From a virus, in IMG/VR virus record IMGVR_UViG_3300030107_006280, positions 1 to 37,836 of that record: a DNA stretch of 37,836 bases, one strand, 5' to 3'. Positions 23,001-29,674 of this stretch are shown here, piece after piece (the first letter of the stretch is position 1; each line of letters opens with the position of its first letter). Under the pieces are notes generated by a model. The model was not told the DNA's origin and searched no databases. It saw only the letters and a program-made list of their open reading frames with translations. The position numbers and the translations under genes are program-made.

Positions 23001-23355
23001 GTGCGGCCTGGCTTGCGCGGTAAATGTATGCGCCGTCGGTGGCCGTGCTGGCGACAGGGAAGGCAATGCCTAGCCCTGCGCGCTCGCGCCCCAGCGCGCC
23101 CGTAAGCATGCCTTCTCCAAAGTCGGGCGTGGTTTCGCGCTCGATCAGGTCTTCGCGCCATTCCCTTTGGCCTGCTGTCTCGCCAAACTGCTCCTGCTTT
23201 AGGAATGCAGTGCGCGCCGCAAGCCCGGCCTCGTCCATCTCGGGCGTAAACCCGGCGCCGTCGATGATTGCGAGCGCCTCCGGCGACAGGGAGCCATCCT
23301 GCTTGGGCTCCTGCATTGCGGCGCCGGGGGGCAGCGGTTTCTTGTAGGTAGCCAT
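14005..23355 (-). CDS. Giant polyvalent virion protein (3116 aa), ejectosome position
   Basis: One uninterrupted frame, starting TAATG-coupled to the gene before it. It occupies the T7 gp16 position but is more than twice that length. Seen in order: helical, membrane-active-looking N-terminus with Gly/Ala stretches (to ~430); a zinc-metalloprotease motif HELVHE at 728-733, with acidic candidates for a third ligand near 779-782; an Ala/Glu/Gln-rich then Lys-rich low-complexity segment (about 915-1005); a MEEMQSD (1884-1890) ... LSWPTGEE (1933-1940) module found in phage 'large polyvalent' proteins; and a helical C-terminal region (about 2618-3116, with LAPDWTESNL) resembling the LPD38-type end of such proteins. 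It probably enters the host with the DNA. No RNA polymerase or lysozyme motif was recognised. Confidence 0.8.
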   Translation of the reverse strand: MATYKKPLPPGAAMQEPKQDGSLSPEALAIIDGAGFTPEMDEAGLAARTAFLKQEQFGETAGQREWREDLIERETTPDFGEGMLTGALGRERAGLGIAFPVASTATDGAYIYRASQAAQRAEEGIATADELELLKDIEQFFYRSQYAGIGFTAGRAVGEASAFLPEFAIGGALWKAAAKAGMKAAGKTALTKYLAKAGSDVVEGVAKKWAASAPQMAQAVVAPVIESMGIGARQYFGQNLAGHMVGGAMDALGANGISAGRTRAGAMRDWFSDSVGLSLTAADNLIAEIDDDAGTWLSYLPKAILDDYIEMWSEASGAMFGKAAMGIVPALKGHIVRKGVQKYGADAVSRRLAKIGIDGKGPFSAFAVEMLEEAFGAGARDLAGRGLPDVGHIGQLEGSWEEFWEPENLLGTMLGMALISGGAGAGAKVLSSGRSADMGVVRQLIANAPKAIREATGMQARVELPKPTALAIRMKATAEAAARGEENPEAAGEAAVQQAQEALHGVKDREEADQAVRSLTANLEQYDGSELEGWNAAQVDAVEALQDSLSRTYLDQDAVSGSVAGRSVHANVEFEPVTPQGPSAIGMPGVPRLSKASVVKMGEDVRAIPQSEYTPEEQEVADMLSRLGVAVMWVDGEGHRIPSLHAKYKYNERVEGGRYGPQKEGRVIVMSRPMMSDMSVQTMAEIGLKDSEGRAVEGVGITPDDMAEMTEPEIKELARRRRWEHLFHELVHEAYQRFPKTIEALEEFIKTAMPGPYEAARRAYVEAIQKQHPGKEISEAEESVAVMAQILWPLLHQMHVADNMHLFNELLAQQHSVAYRVADMFAKAASKLPWVNIDTMALRAIRAKIKEEIGGDADLWSSDQVAAATQVATALYGVFSAPPVPASWEAEEQAGVKDAAENPDSAARAAADRSLSEEIDEVDTEAEAQEQAEPEAQEQEEAQAQEQEEAEAQEQPEPGAKKKAGKKASRKARKKARKKAAEPKPLEDPEPRRVKAAAPEEEEAGKPSIRKPTPIQRRAWRDTQHYRVRKALHEQDPDTYPEPAEPTLPQNELDADMVRSLAAQHDEARGAGIAGTKERAPKDDFTPTGKLDDGTVYGVYKEGGPVYADLSTVPGLAKTSTRQAAQAGGGRKKKRGRRRAASQKKKEEPKKERTPEQEERLAADNPFLSESERIEKMPKGKQRQAIIKALRQHEQDGVSVPKLNGKTAELMSALKAIEAEQQGDLDFASMPAKVQPQPVVSPEEQARRDAAERRAAQRRQLDEGEVGGERRQREALEEAGAVRPRATGPRPQASRIRDMDRSELQSEAMVHNRAQPGLPFIDPRQETEALRQDLMDLQGSRQTRGRRFERIVERQFRRMYEPPADSVWANTEDPAGEVLAAMTAGDEGTVAATHGVTEEDIRDIPGTLGALQSYNKGQDWKPWATRRTRILHSILYKQGLREADLLGAGQATVSEAEILGLGTPVVDDVSYGDGGSSVGKITEAGYMATVQPDQGGALLVKSADPAVHDNAGGTFAWWEAEQEEGDTLVLVTNQDGRKTAQPGTVEPNAEFLADTARIQNQNSAAEAAAEEIRKAAESLPEDTDPEQREALDELLREYMAQQAQTASSLDRLAAQQNQHLEDMAEEAMQRGESASVLLPPPGTVVEVTTPQPLESIDDIEVPDGTTVVINTVEEGEGLGAPRTKVAHVLDPDIIHSLDVIREPGQEDGTTSQDEANFAITVPITANMFSAAERAVEALPNKKWGGKNAVDDIDRSVKKVALQAELEAIGWDEIKAELKAEQEPGRPITREQVLGKMQKRRLVLKTVVFSGEDVQYSPDDYEDYWRGERTTGATKHIEVAVLLDGFEEHPDYLRDHFELPKARRATPGMIGWIRFAVETPTRLRMEEMQSDLEQRIARKEIPPEWGSPFGSGRWRTAFFKLAMMRAAELGYKELSWPTGEEIIARNYHGAGVLQGYRYLREHDPELAKEVGAYGASRIALALNDYTTPDGKERDAAVREAVAFAREAARKPDSKPVYSHVRTYDIILPQIARKLGKELGIGTPRRVEGTPIPADQKTFVEVSHGKRRYSVPIWWSTATTNENGIDGERQYVSFVVPQTDTSGPESTGIFLVHLAATEDASERHDSVWDVKTGDAVAEPGQPDDAMRDFIPTEESVYGGRLPLTKEAIEGHVRRVWDEALARVYRHDYGRGAGVQYVNRSPVDSHDEAANAIERALRKSPSIHYELNRGQFMHGLDLPAAVPAVIGEATEAEQVARGQQNVAGVPSASDIEGKGGMSTMSPKFALTMSVQDMNIARAAQGLRPLYPSDRRFGDDPYAVTDTPVSGPATSLLVPGADPRQSVVLLNKYLANLDQFLFERDTTSKLHSAKLDELAPPGLGPREHDKWVRDRDAAMLLYIDTKNALRMTDEQGALVYGSAQELYNTYRADLSPEQRRLWELSQSLERQEPQVHALAEQLILENDKIGTVAVRNGVIGGKQEVYAARLWFRKGQGAGGGLVDPSRPGGPLRTKPGGRQKQRVYDSILQGQALGETLRVPGAIEAQRVASRQVGEAVYNSRLIDTLKSKGIIAKHDEVGRGDGYIPLRAPQFIGHVAPRQLARTLNAITETFDYDNLNPVMKHLIGVNSWAKHTILTFSFFHHQAFMRSSIVTMDRPTMMKNLPHLPSIATAAIKTAGYAVGLISRESVEASARNMPAYEAGRQAILSQAPELVELVRAGLTVGSVQDMEPALISDLTDFRKKLDGALKKMGITPKAMQGYDNFVATQRRASHWLFNNMGAHLKVQGAMVEYAHLKRKYAAELALPWDSSNPLWTENNPDNSAQEYVARLAAEKLNADFGGLNLRRSTGKLLGGPRSVRAQMALRMVFLAPDWTESNLITAVKAIKSGSKAEQQVYRDMWANVAVRFVATTMLWNFMMAGFDWDELWEDTKEASAAGGESWHDGVHKLYWTDMNMRPLAALMNKHLGEKGVQTGSDKYFSLMGHFRDPFKWGIATFTGGKGPVSVAKGKASPMMRTAIDALSGSDWAGRQYTNISDLTGVSMFGYEPDPELRGKFVSWAPGGGEAITPQNLPSFIAERVRSVSPIQLEASMRFLQGEIDTFDWMGKMVGMAVHRTYPPAGVIQ

Positions 23356-25106
23356 TACTGCTTGCCCGGCCCTTTGGACGTGCCGTCCTCGCGCGCCATG
23401 GATGGGGCCAGTTGCGACCTCGTTTCTTCGAGATGTTTTTTTAGCTTGTTGATATGGCTCGTAATGCGGCGGCGCTTTTCGGCCGCGCCGCGCCCCGAAA
23501 TGTTTTGCTTTTCGGCCTCTAGGCGCTCGATCTCCCCTTGGATGCGCAGCGCCCGGTCTTCAAGCTGCACGCCTAGCCCCGCTTTGGTCTCGGGGTTGTC
23601 CTGCTTGGTCTCGGGGTTGTCCTGCTCCGCGGCGTATTGCTCCGGCGTTAGAAAGTCAAACCCTTCAATTTGGTATGCATCCGGTTCCGGCGGGGTCGGC
23701 GTCCCGTCAGCGTCACGTTGAATCTCAGCCAACTCCGCTTGAAGTTCGGCATCCGTCATCCCGCGGGGCGCCCCGAAGTAGGGCTTGCCGGTGCCAGCGG
23801 GCACCAGCCCAGATGTTTCATGCTTTGCCTTTAGTTTGCCCCTCATGCTCGGGTCGGCCAGGTCGTCAACCGTCAGGCCGTTGTTGACAAGGTAGCGCTT
23901 GATGGCACCAGACCAGTATTGGTCTGCCTCGAACTGGTCTTTGGACGCTGGCCCAGGCAAGCCCTCGTTTATCAGCATGCCCTTGATGTACTCGGCGTTG
24001 CTAAAGACCGTGGCCTGGTGCTCGCCAACAAACGCCTCAAGGCGTGCGGCAAAGATGGGGTTATCTTCAAAGGCGGCGGTCACGTCGTAGGCAAGCCCGC
24101 TGCCTTCGGCTGCCGGGTAGTGCGAGCCGGCCACACCTTCTGCCCAGGTTCTTTTTTGCTCATAGTCATCGAGGTTTTTGCGCGCCAACGCAAGCTGGCC
24201 CTCAATGTCTGCTAGTTGGTTCTCGTAGCTGTTTTTGACTGTGGGGTCGGCAAGGCCAACGGCAAGCTCGGTCAGCGCTTTGTCGTACCAAGCCTTTAGG
24301 TCTGCACGAGACATAATGTCTGCCGGCGGACCCATCTGGATTTTCTCTACAGCGTCCTGGGCGTCCTCTGGCAGGGCCGCATTGCTGTTTTTTTCAATCC
24401 ACTCATTGACCTCGCCCTGGCTAATCCTTTGAACTTGGTCGGTCATCTGCGCGCGGCGCCATGCGTTTTGCCACGCCAGGCCGGTTGTCCGGAGCGTCTC
24501 TTCTAGCTCGGTCCCCGTCATGCTGTTGAGGCCGTTCGGCTCTTTGAGGCCAGCCTGTTCAGCCCATGTGCGGATTTGCTGCCGGTACTGGGACTCGGTG
24601 TGCGCAACGACCTCGTCGCTTTGCAGGAACTCGGAGGCTTCCCGGCGGGACTCGCCAATCCACACCTCCGCCTCAAGGCGCTCGTCTGGAGTAGATGTGG
24701 GGTCGGCAAGCACGGCCTGGGCGTGGTCGTACCGCTGTTGCAGCCGGACTGCTACAGACGGGCTGACCGCCGCCACCTTGTCAAAGCCTTGCCGGTCAGG
24801 CGTGCTCGACGGCTGGTTCTCGATGGGGCCCCCGTTTTCTAGGGCGGCGCCTGGCAGCGGCCCCGGGCCGGTGGGGGGCGTAATGGTTCCGCCGAGCTTG
24901 TAGGAATGCAGCGCGTTCTCGTACTTGAGCTTCTTTAGCTGCTGCTCCCCAAGCTCCTGGCTCTGCTCCGCCTGGCGCATTGCAAGGCCGAGTTTGACGC
25001 CCTCCTGCATGCCCTGAGCCATGCCCGCTCCGGCGCCAGCAAGGCCCTCTGCAAGGCCGCTGATGCCGCCCATGTCGCTCTTGAGCGCTGTGAATAGACG
25101 TGCCAT
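23355..25106 (-). CDS. Internal virion protein, gp15-like position
   Basis: A 583-residue, mostly helical protein. The first ~45 residues are Gly/Ala/Met-rich (GLAEGLAGAGAGMAQGMQEG), then charged coiled-coil segments (QLKKLKYENALHSYK; ENQLADIEGQLALARKNLDDYE). A Pro-rich stretch lies at about 72-100, and near the C-terminus a tandem DNPETKQDNPETK repeat is followed by a basic coiled coil. It lies between a gp14-like protein and the giant protein, the place of T7 gp15, which forms the periplasmic part of the ejectosome. Assignment is by position and architecture. Confidence 0.65.
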   Translation of the reverse strand: MARLFTALKSDMGGISGLAEGLAGAGAGMAQGMQEGVKLGLAMRQAEQSQELGEQQLKKLKYENALHSYKLGGTITPPTGPGPLPGAALENGGPIENQPSSTPDRQGFDKVAAVSPSVAVRLQQRYDHAQAVLADPTSTPDERLEAEVWIGESRREASEFLQSDEVVAHTESQYRQQIRTWAEQAGLKEPNGLNSMTGTELEETLRTTGLAWQNAWRRAQMTDQVQRISQGEVNEWIEKNSNAALPEDAQDAVEKIQMGPPADIMSRADLKAWYDKALTELAVGLADPTVKNSYENQLADIEGQLALARKNLDDYEQKRTWAEGVAGSHYPAAEGSGLAYDVTAAFEDNPIFAARLEAFVGEHQATVFSNAEYIKGMLINEGLPGPASKDQFEADQYWSGAIKRYLVNNGLTVDDLADPSMRGKLKAKHETSGLVPAGTGKPYFGAPRGMTDAELQAELAEIQRDADGTPTPPEPDAYQIEGFDFLTPEQYAAEQDNPETKQDNPETKAGLGVQLEDRALRIQGEIERLEAEKQNISGRGAAEKRRRITSHINKLKKHLEETRSQLAPSMAREDGTSKGPGKQ

Positions 25107-25109
25107 TAG

Positions 25110-25643
25110 TTATGAGACCATTGCCGGCCCCATGTCGCCCGGCCCCAGCCCGCTAGGGTTGATTTGCGTCGTACCCGGGTACATCTTATCTGCCATGTAG
25201 GCCGTCGAGGCCATCTGCATTCCGGCGCCCGCCAGCGCAGCGCCAGCGCCGGACGGCTGGTACTGGATCATGGGGTACTCCTGGCCCTGGAATACGGCTG
25301 CCCTGCTGCCCCTGTATTGCGTGTGCAATGCGGCCAGGGCGTTGCGGAAGTCCATGGCCTGCCCGCGCTGGGCGCCAAGGCCCACCGTCGAGGTGTCCGA
25401 CCATCCGCCGCGCGCAAGCCCGGCAAGCAGGTTGCGCCTGTCGGCCTCCATCTGCCCAGCCATTCGCTCTTGGGAGCCCTTATACCCAGCCTTTAGCTCC
25501 CCTAGGGACTTCCACATTTGCTTTGCCTGGAACGCGAGGGACGCAGCCTGCTGCCCCTCGTTGGCTTTGCGAGCGTCACTCGACTCCTTTGCCCCAAGCG
25601 CCGCGCCGCCAATCGCCATCAGCCCGCCGGTTACTGCACCCAT
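25110..25643 (-). CDS. Internal virion protein, gp14-like
   Basis: A 177-residue protein starting GAVTGGLMAIGGAALGAKESSDARKANEGQ: a hydrophobic Gly/Ala helix followed by a charged one, as in T7 gp14-type internal virion proteins, which insert in the outer membrane during DNA ejection. The C-terminal part has a second Gly/Ala-rich segment (GAGAALAGAGMQMAS). It directly precedes the gp15-like gene, supporting the ejectosome assignment. Confidence 0.7.
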   Translation of the reverse strand: MGAVTGGLMAIGGAALGAKESSDARKANEGQQAASLAFQAKQMWKSLGELKAGYKGSQERMAGQMEADRRNLLAGLARGGWSDTSTVGLGAQRGQAMDFRNALAALHTQYRGSRAAVFQGQEYPMIQYQPSGAGAALAGAGMQMASTAYMADKMYPGTTQINPSGLGPGDMGPAMVS

Positions 25644-25644
25644 T

Positions 25645-26145
25645 TTATAGCTCCACTTCTTTGATGTAGCCGACCTCGAAGGGCTTGTACCCCCAGCGCT
25701 TGAACAGGCGCGACAGTCGCAACCCGGTGTCGTCCACTAAATGCGTCATGCACACACGCTTTGCCTCTGCCCCAACGGCAAAGGTTTCTAGCGCGCGCAC
25801 CAATCTCTTAGACAGCGTCCCGCTGCGGTGGTCGGGGTCCACGTACCACAGCGTCTCGGTAACCTGCATGGCTCCGTCTGTGTGCGCCAAAGCCACGGTT
25901 GCAGCCAGGAGGCCGACCGGCTTGCCGATATCGTTTGTGCAATAAAGGATCAAGCCAAGCCCCTCTGCCAGGAGGGACGACCAGTAGTGCTCCCAGAACT
26001 CCGCAGAAAAGTCTTCAAGGTAGCCAGCCGTTGCGTTCTCTTCGTGGAACTTGCGCGCCAGGTTCACAAGCGCACCTACCTCGCACGGCTCTGCGGCGTA
26101 GATGTGGGCCTTGTCGGCTTGGGTGCCGTCGATAGGGCTAACCAT
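25645..26145 (-). CDS. GNAT-type acetyltransferase-like protein
   Basis: ATG 26145 (MVSPIDGTQ) is chosen because it lies 2 nt after the previous stop; a longer frame begins at 26172. The 166-residue protein has the GNAT order: N-terminal helix (LVNLARKFHEENAT), central strands (LGLILYCTNDIGKPVGLLAATVA), the coenzyme A binding strand-loop-helix (LWYVDPDHRSGTLSKRLVRALE) and a C-terminal RLFKRWGYKPFE ending typical of the fold. GNAT-like genes occur at this place, next to internal virion genes, in several podoviruses including the T7 group, where the product is a minor virion or assembly protein. Enzyme activity is not proven by the sequence. Confidence 0.75.
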   Translation of the reverse strand: MVSPIDGTQADKAHIYAAEPCEVGALVNLARKFHEENATAGYLEDFSAEFWEHYWSSLLAEGLGLILYCTNDIGKPVGLLAATVALAHTDGAMQVTETLWYVDPDHRSGTLSKRLVRALETFAVGAEAKRVCMTHLVDDTGLRLSRLFKRWGYKPFEVGYIKEVEL

Positions 26146-26147
26146 TT

Positions 26148-26795
26148 TTAGATCTTTACAGCAGATGCCCACCCACGCAGGCCGTCAATGTTTGTCGTTG
26201 ACCCGGCGATCCTGATCTGGACAGCAGGGATGGCTCCGCCACGGTTATCAACAACCGCCGACACATCAAGGAATGCGCGCCCGCTTGCCTCGATGCTTGT
26301 ATGTGTGTAGGCAAGTGCGTCAGAGCTTGCAGATGATGCTGCGCTTGCGGCGATTGCCAGGTACGCCTGCCGGGCACTCCCAGTGTCGTCGTTCCTGAAG
26401 AAGTGCGTGGCCGTGACAAGGTATGCGTTGCCCGCCCCAAGCACGATCTCGTCCGAATCTGTATCCACGCTCACAGCGGTTCCAGTGGTTGTGGACGGCG
26501 CGTTTAGCGGGACCTTTGTAAGCGTCGTGGTTGCCTCGGTGATGCCGTCTAGGGCAAGAGCCGCGCCGTGCGGCGCAGTCACGCTATGCCTTAGCTCAAG
26601 CTGCTCCTTGCTGTTCACCTTGAAGTGCTTTGGACTAAAGCGCTGGGACACCTCCTGCTCAGCCTGTGCGCCACGGCGGTCACGTGTGCCGCTTCTTCGG
26701 TCGCGGCTTTGGCTGCCGGCAAGGGGCTCGCCCTTCGCCGTCTTTTCACGCTCTCCTTTGTTGAGGGCGTCGCTGCCATCCCTGCGCGTGTACAT
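26148..26795 (-). CDS. Virion-associated protein of unknown role (215 aa)
   Basis: ATG 26795 overlaps the nozzle gene stop (TGATG). Residues 1-60 are very basic and hydrophilic (RRDGSDALNKGEREK, SRDRRSGTRDRRG). From about 75 on, the protein is beta-rich with Ser/Thr/Ala (TTTLTKVPLNAPSTTTGTAV, EIVLGAGNAYLVTATHFFR, VQIRIAGSTTNI), suggesting a beta-sandwich. Position next to the nozzle suggests a tail-tip or head-tail component. No family is recognised. Confidence 0.6.
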   Translation of the reverse strand: MYTRRDGSDALNKGEREKTAKGEPLAGSQSRDRRSGTRDRRGAQAEQEVSQRFSPKHFKVNSKEQLELRHSVTAPHGAALALDGITEATTTLTKVPLNAPSTTTGTAVSVDTDSDEIVLGAGNAYLVTATHFFRNDDTGSARQAYLAIAASAASSASSDALAYTHTSIEASGRAFLDVSAVVDNRGGAIPAVQIRIAGSTTNIDGLRGWASAVKI

Positions 26796-29674
26796 CAGTA
26801 ATCCGTCCGTAGGTCTCCAGCGCCAGTTGCCTGGATGTAGCCCTGCTCGTACGCCCACCTGGAACTAGCCCTGGCGTTGCGCATGCGGATGAAGACGTTG
26901 TCTCCCGACACCCGGATGAGCTTGCGCCCGTTCCGGCCCGGCCTGAGGAATCCAGCGGCCTTTGCCTGACCTAGGTCCTCCGGGTTGTCGGAAGAGAAGA
27001 CCTCGAAGTTGCAGCCGTCCTGGGAGTCACCAAGCAGTGCGCTTAGCTCTGTGATTTGCAGTTGCTGGGTTTGGCCCGGCGGCCCGATGGGCCCAGCGGT
27101 CACGTAGCTGTCGATGGCAATGTCTGCCGACGTTGTCTGCTCGTCATCGCTGGGCATGTTGCCGCTGGAGTCTTTGCCCCAGCGACGCAGCCGCCCGTCC
27201 TCGCCGCCGATGAGCACGGCGCGGTCGCTGAACGTGTCGCCGTTTAGGTCGATGGCTGCGGTTGGCTGGATGTTGCTGGAACTGGACTGCCCGAACCGAT
27301 CCTTGTGGAAGGCGTTGTTTGCGGCGTCGTAAAACCAATGGTCCACCAGAGCCCCGCCGGCACCGAACGGGCACACGAAGATGTGCACCCCGTTGTCGAT
27401 GTAGTTCCAGACGAGGTTGACGTAGTAGTTGCCCAGGTCCACCTGCTGCAAAGAGCGAGGAACGCGCGAGGCCGACACCGATGCGGGTAGCTGGCCGGGA
27501 GCCATGACGTACAGGTCTCCGTGGCTGCCAAAGAACCACATCCTCCCGTTGGGGTCCTTGCACCAGGGCCTGCCAAAACTGATTCCCGTGCTGTCTGTGA
27601 GGAGGTCTAGCTGTCCTCCGGCGCGTGGGTCCCCAGTAAGCTGCCAGATGCTGGAGTCCCCACCAAAGATGCACAGGTCGTCGTTGTAGGGAATGACCGT
27701 GTTGACAATGTCGGGGATTCCGCCGGCCCTGCTGTTGCGGGCGGAGATGGCGTCGGACGCGCTGGGGTTTTGCGGGAAGTTGTCCCACCCGTCAGGGTCG
27801 AACACCTCGCTCATGTGCCACGCCGAAGGGTCCTCGGGGTCGCGGGCAAGAACGATTCTCCCGCGCCACGTCTCGACCAAGCGGCAGCGCTTGGGCGTCT
27901 CCGCCATTCCGGAGCCGGTCCACTTCTTTAGCGATCCGTTGGTGCCATCGTCTGGGTCGTAAACGAGGTTGGACTTGCCATCTACGATGTAGACCTTGCC
28001 GAAGGCCGGCACCATCTGCACGTAGGGGGCGGCGCTGTCGAGGTGCGAGTTGTACGAGGTCGGGTTGGTGTCGTAGTTGGTGCCCGCCGCATTGAGAACG
28101 CGCACCATGTTGCTGCCGGCCACGACGACCTTTACGTCTCTGGGCGCCTGCGTTGACTGCGTGACCTTGGCTAGGCGCGTCTGCCAGATAGAGATAGCGG
28201 ACTCTGCCTGGCCGCCATATACGGCGTACTCAGAGTATGGAATGTCTACTCCTCCATACTCCGGCTTGCCGATGGGTAGCGCCGCAGCAAGGATAGGCGT
28301 TCCAAATGTGCCGTCAATGCCCTCCGAGTTGCCATCGGAGATCCCGTTGCTGACGTATTTGCAGAAGATAATGGGGTCTGTGGTGTACGCAGAGTTGGGG
28401 TCGTACAGCCCATAGGGAACGTATAGGTGCCCGTCCTTGTCAACCGCAATTCGAATGCGCCGGCTATCGCCAACCCCCGCCGCAGAGCCGTCGCTGCCAT
28501 TGACGCGCCATCCGGTTGAGCTTCCGCCAAAGCTGACGCCACTGCTTGCCGCCAGCGTTCCTGCGTCCTTGTCGTCCTTGAGGACGGTGATGTGTCGGAC
28601 GGCGCTATTGCTGCCCAGCTTGTCTCCAGCCGTTGCAATGTGAATGTCGCCACTGGATAGGGTCTCGATTACCGTGACGCACATTCCAATTCCGGCTACG
28701 TCGGTCCCTCCCCCGGAGTTGATAATCGAGTATGTGCTTGACGCAGGAGACGTACCGTTAGGGTCAACGCGAAAGACGGCTTGGTAGACCGCGTCGTTGC
28801 CGTCCTGATCCGTGACGCTGACATATGCGTGTCCCGGTGTAGCGATTGCCACCTGCATTAGCCTGGCGCAGCCAGAGCTTAGGGTGGCCGCTGTTTGCCC
28901 GACGGCCTGAGTCCACTTCTTAGATACGTCCTCTTTAGGGGCGTACGTCATGTCGTACTCTGGGAATACGTGCATGTACACGTTTGTCTGCGCAGTCGTG
29001 CTTGGCTGCGCAGAGCTTGTAACGTACAGCGTATCCCTGACGGCCCCGGGGTAGATGGCTACGCTGGTGATTGACCAGACGGAAGACATCTCAATCTGCC
29101 ACGCAAGGGCGTACGTGCCATCGGCCTGCAACTCTGCCGCGTACAGGACTGCGGCATGTGTTTGGTCTCTGGCTGTCGGCCCGGTAGCGGCGATAATGTT
29201 CTGGTATTGGTCTACGGCAATGGCGTTGACCTTGGAGCCGTTTGGCAGCGGAAAGGTCATCGTGTTGATGACCTCCCCGTCGCTGTTGATGCGGTGGACG
29301 GCGCCGTTTACGTCAGCCGCGTAGAACCCACCGTAGTCGTCTCGGATTATGTCAACGCAGGGCGTCGGCGTCGGCAGCACGCTAACGTCCCAGTCGTTGC
29401 TGCCTGTCACTCCGCCGGCCTGGTTCTTGGCCCACGTAAGCTGCGTCTTGTCTTTGGCTAGCGAGACTATGGCCTTGATCTTGTTGGAGCCATCTAGCTG
29501 GTTGCCTCCAGCGTGCAGACCAAGCCCAGCCCTTTGCGCCCCTCGAATGCGCTGCGTTACGGGGTCGATCGAGCGCATGTTGCGCTCGTCCCTTGAGGTG
29601 CCGACTTCCTGGTTGGAGAAGCTAAACACCTCGGACAGCCCCCCATAGGGGTAGTCGAACGCAATGCGCGGCAT
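26795..29674 (-). CDS. Tail nozzle protein (T7 gp12-like)
   Basis: A 959-residue protein that follows the adaptor gene with a TGATG overlap. The N-terminus (GGLSEVFSFSNQEVGTSRDERNMRSIDPVT) and C-terminus (FIRMRNARASSRWAYEQGYI) match the nozzle ('tail tubular B') proteins that close the tail tip. Between about residues 105 and 480 there are repeated units such as DDYGGFYAADVNGAVHRINSDG and VDKDGHLYVPYG, the pattern of NHL-like beta-propeller blades. The C-terminal half contains the usual nozzle elements (WRGRIVLARDPEDPSAWHMS, CIFGGDSSIWQLTG). It is longer than T7 gp12 (794 residues); the extra length lies in the propeller-like part. Confidence 0.8.
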   Translation of the reverse strand: MPRIAFDYPYGGLSEVFSFSNQEVGTSRDERNMRSIDPVTQRIRGAQRAGLGLHAGGNQLDGSNKIKAIVSLAKDKTQLTWAKNQAGGVTGSNDWDVSVLPTPTPCVDIIRDDYGGFYAADVNGAVHRINSDGEVINTMTFPLPNGSKVNAIAVDQYQNIIAATGPTARDQTHAAVLYAAELQADGTYALAWQIEMSSVWSITSVAIYPGAVRDTLYVTSSAQPSTTAQTNVYMHVFPEYDMTYAPKEDVSKKWTQAVGQTAATLSSGCARLMQVAIATPGHAYVSVTDQDGNDAVYQAVFRVDPNGTSPASSTYSIINSGGGTDVAGIGMCVTVIETLSSGDIHIATAGDKLGSNSAVRHITVLKDDKDAGTLAASSGVSFGGSSTGWRVNGSDGSAAGVGDSRRIRIAVDKDGHLYVPYGLYDPNSAYTTDPIIFCKYVSNGISDGNSEGIDGTFGTPILAAALPIGKPEYGGVDIPYSEYAVYGGQAESAISIWQTRLAKVTQSTQAPRDVKVVVAGSNMVRVLNAAGTNYDTNPTSYNSHLDSAAPYVQMVPAFGKVYIVDGKSNLVYDPDDGTNGSLKKWTGSGMAETPKRCRLVETWRGRIVLARDPEDPSAWHMSEVFDPDGWDNFPQNPSASDAISARNSRAGGIPDIVNTVIPYNDDLCIFGGDSSIWQLTGDPRAGGQLDLLTDSTGISFGRPWCKDPNGRMWFFGSHGDLYVMAPGQLPASVSASRVPRSLQQVDLGNYYVNLVWNYIDNGVHIFVCPFGAGGALVDHWFYDAANNAFHKDRFGQSSSSNIQPTAAIDLNGDTFSDRAVLIGGEDGRLRRWGKDSSGNMPSDDEQTTSADIAIDSYVTAGPIGPPGQTQQLQITELSALLGDSQDGCNFEVFSSDNPEDLGQAKAAGFLRPGRNGRKLIRVSGDNVFIRMRNARASSRWAYEQGYIQATGAGDLRTDY

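Noticed and set aside
14005-23355. N4-like virion RNA polymerase in the giant protein
   Set aside because: No T7/N4-type polymerase motifs were recognised, while modules of polyvalent proteins and a protease motif were; the size and the triloop hairpins alone are not enough.
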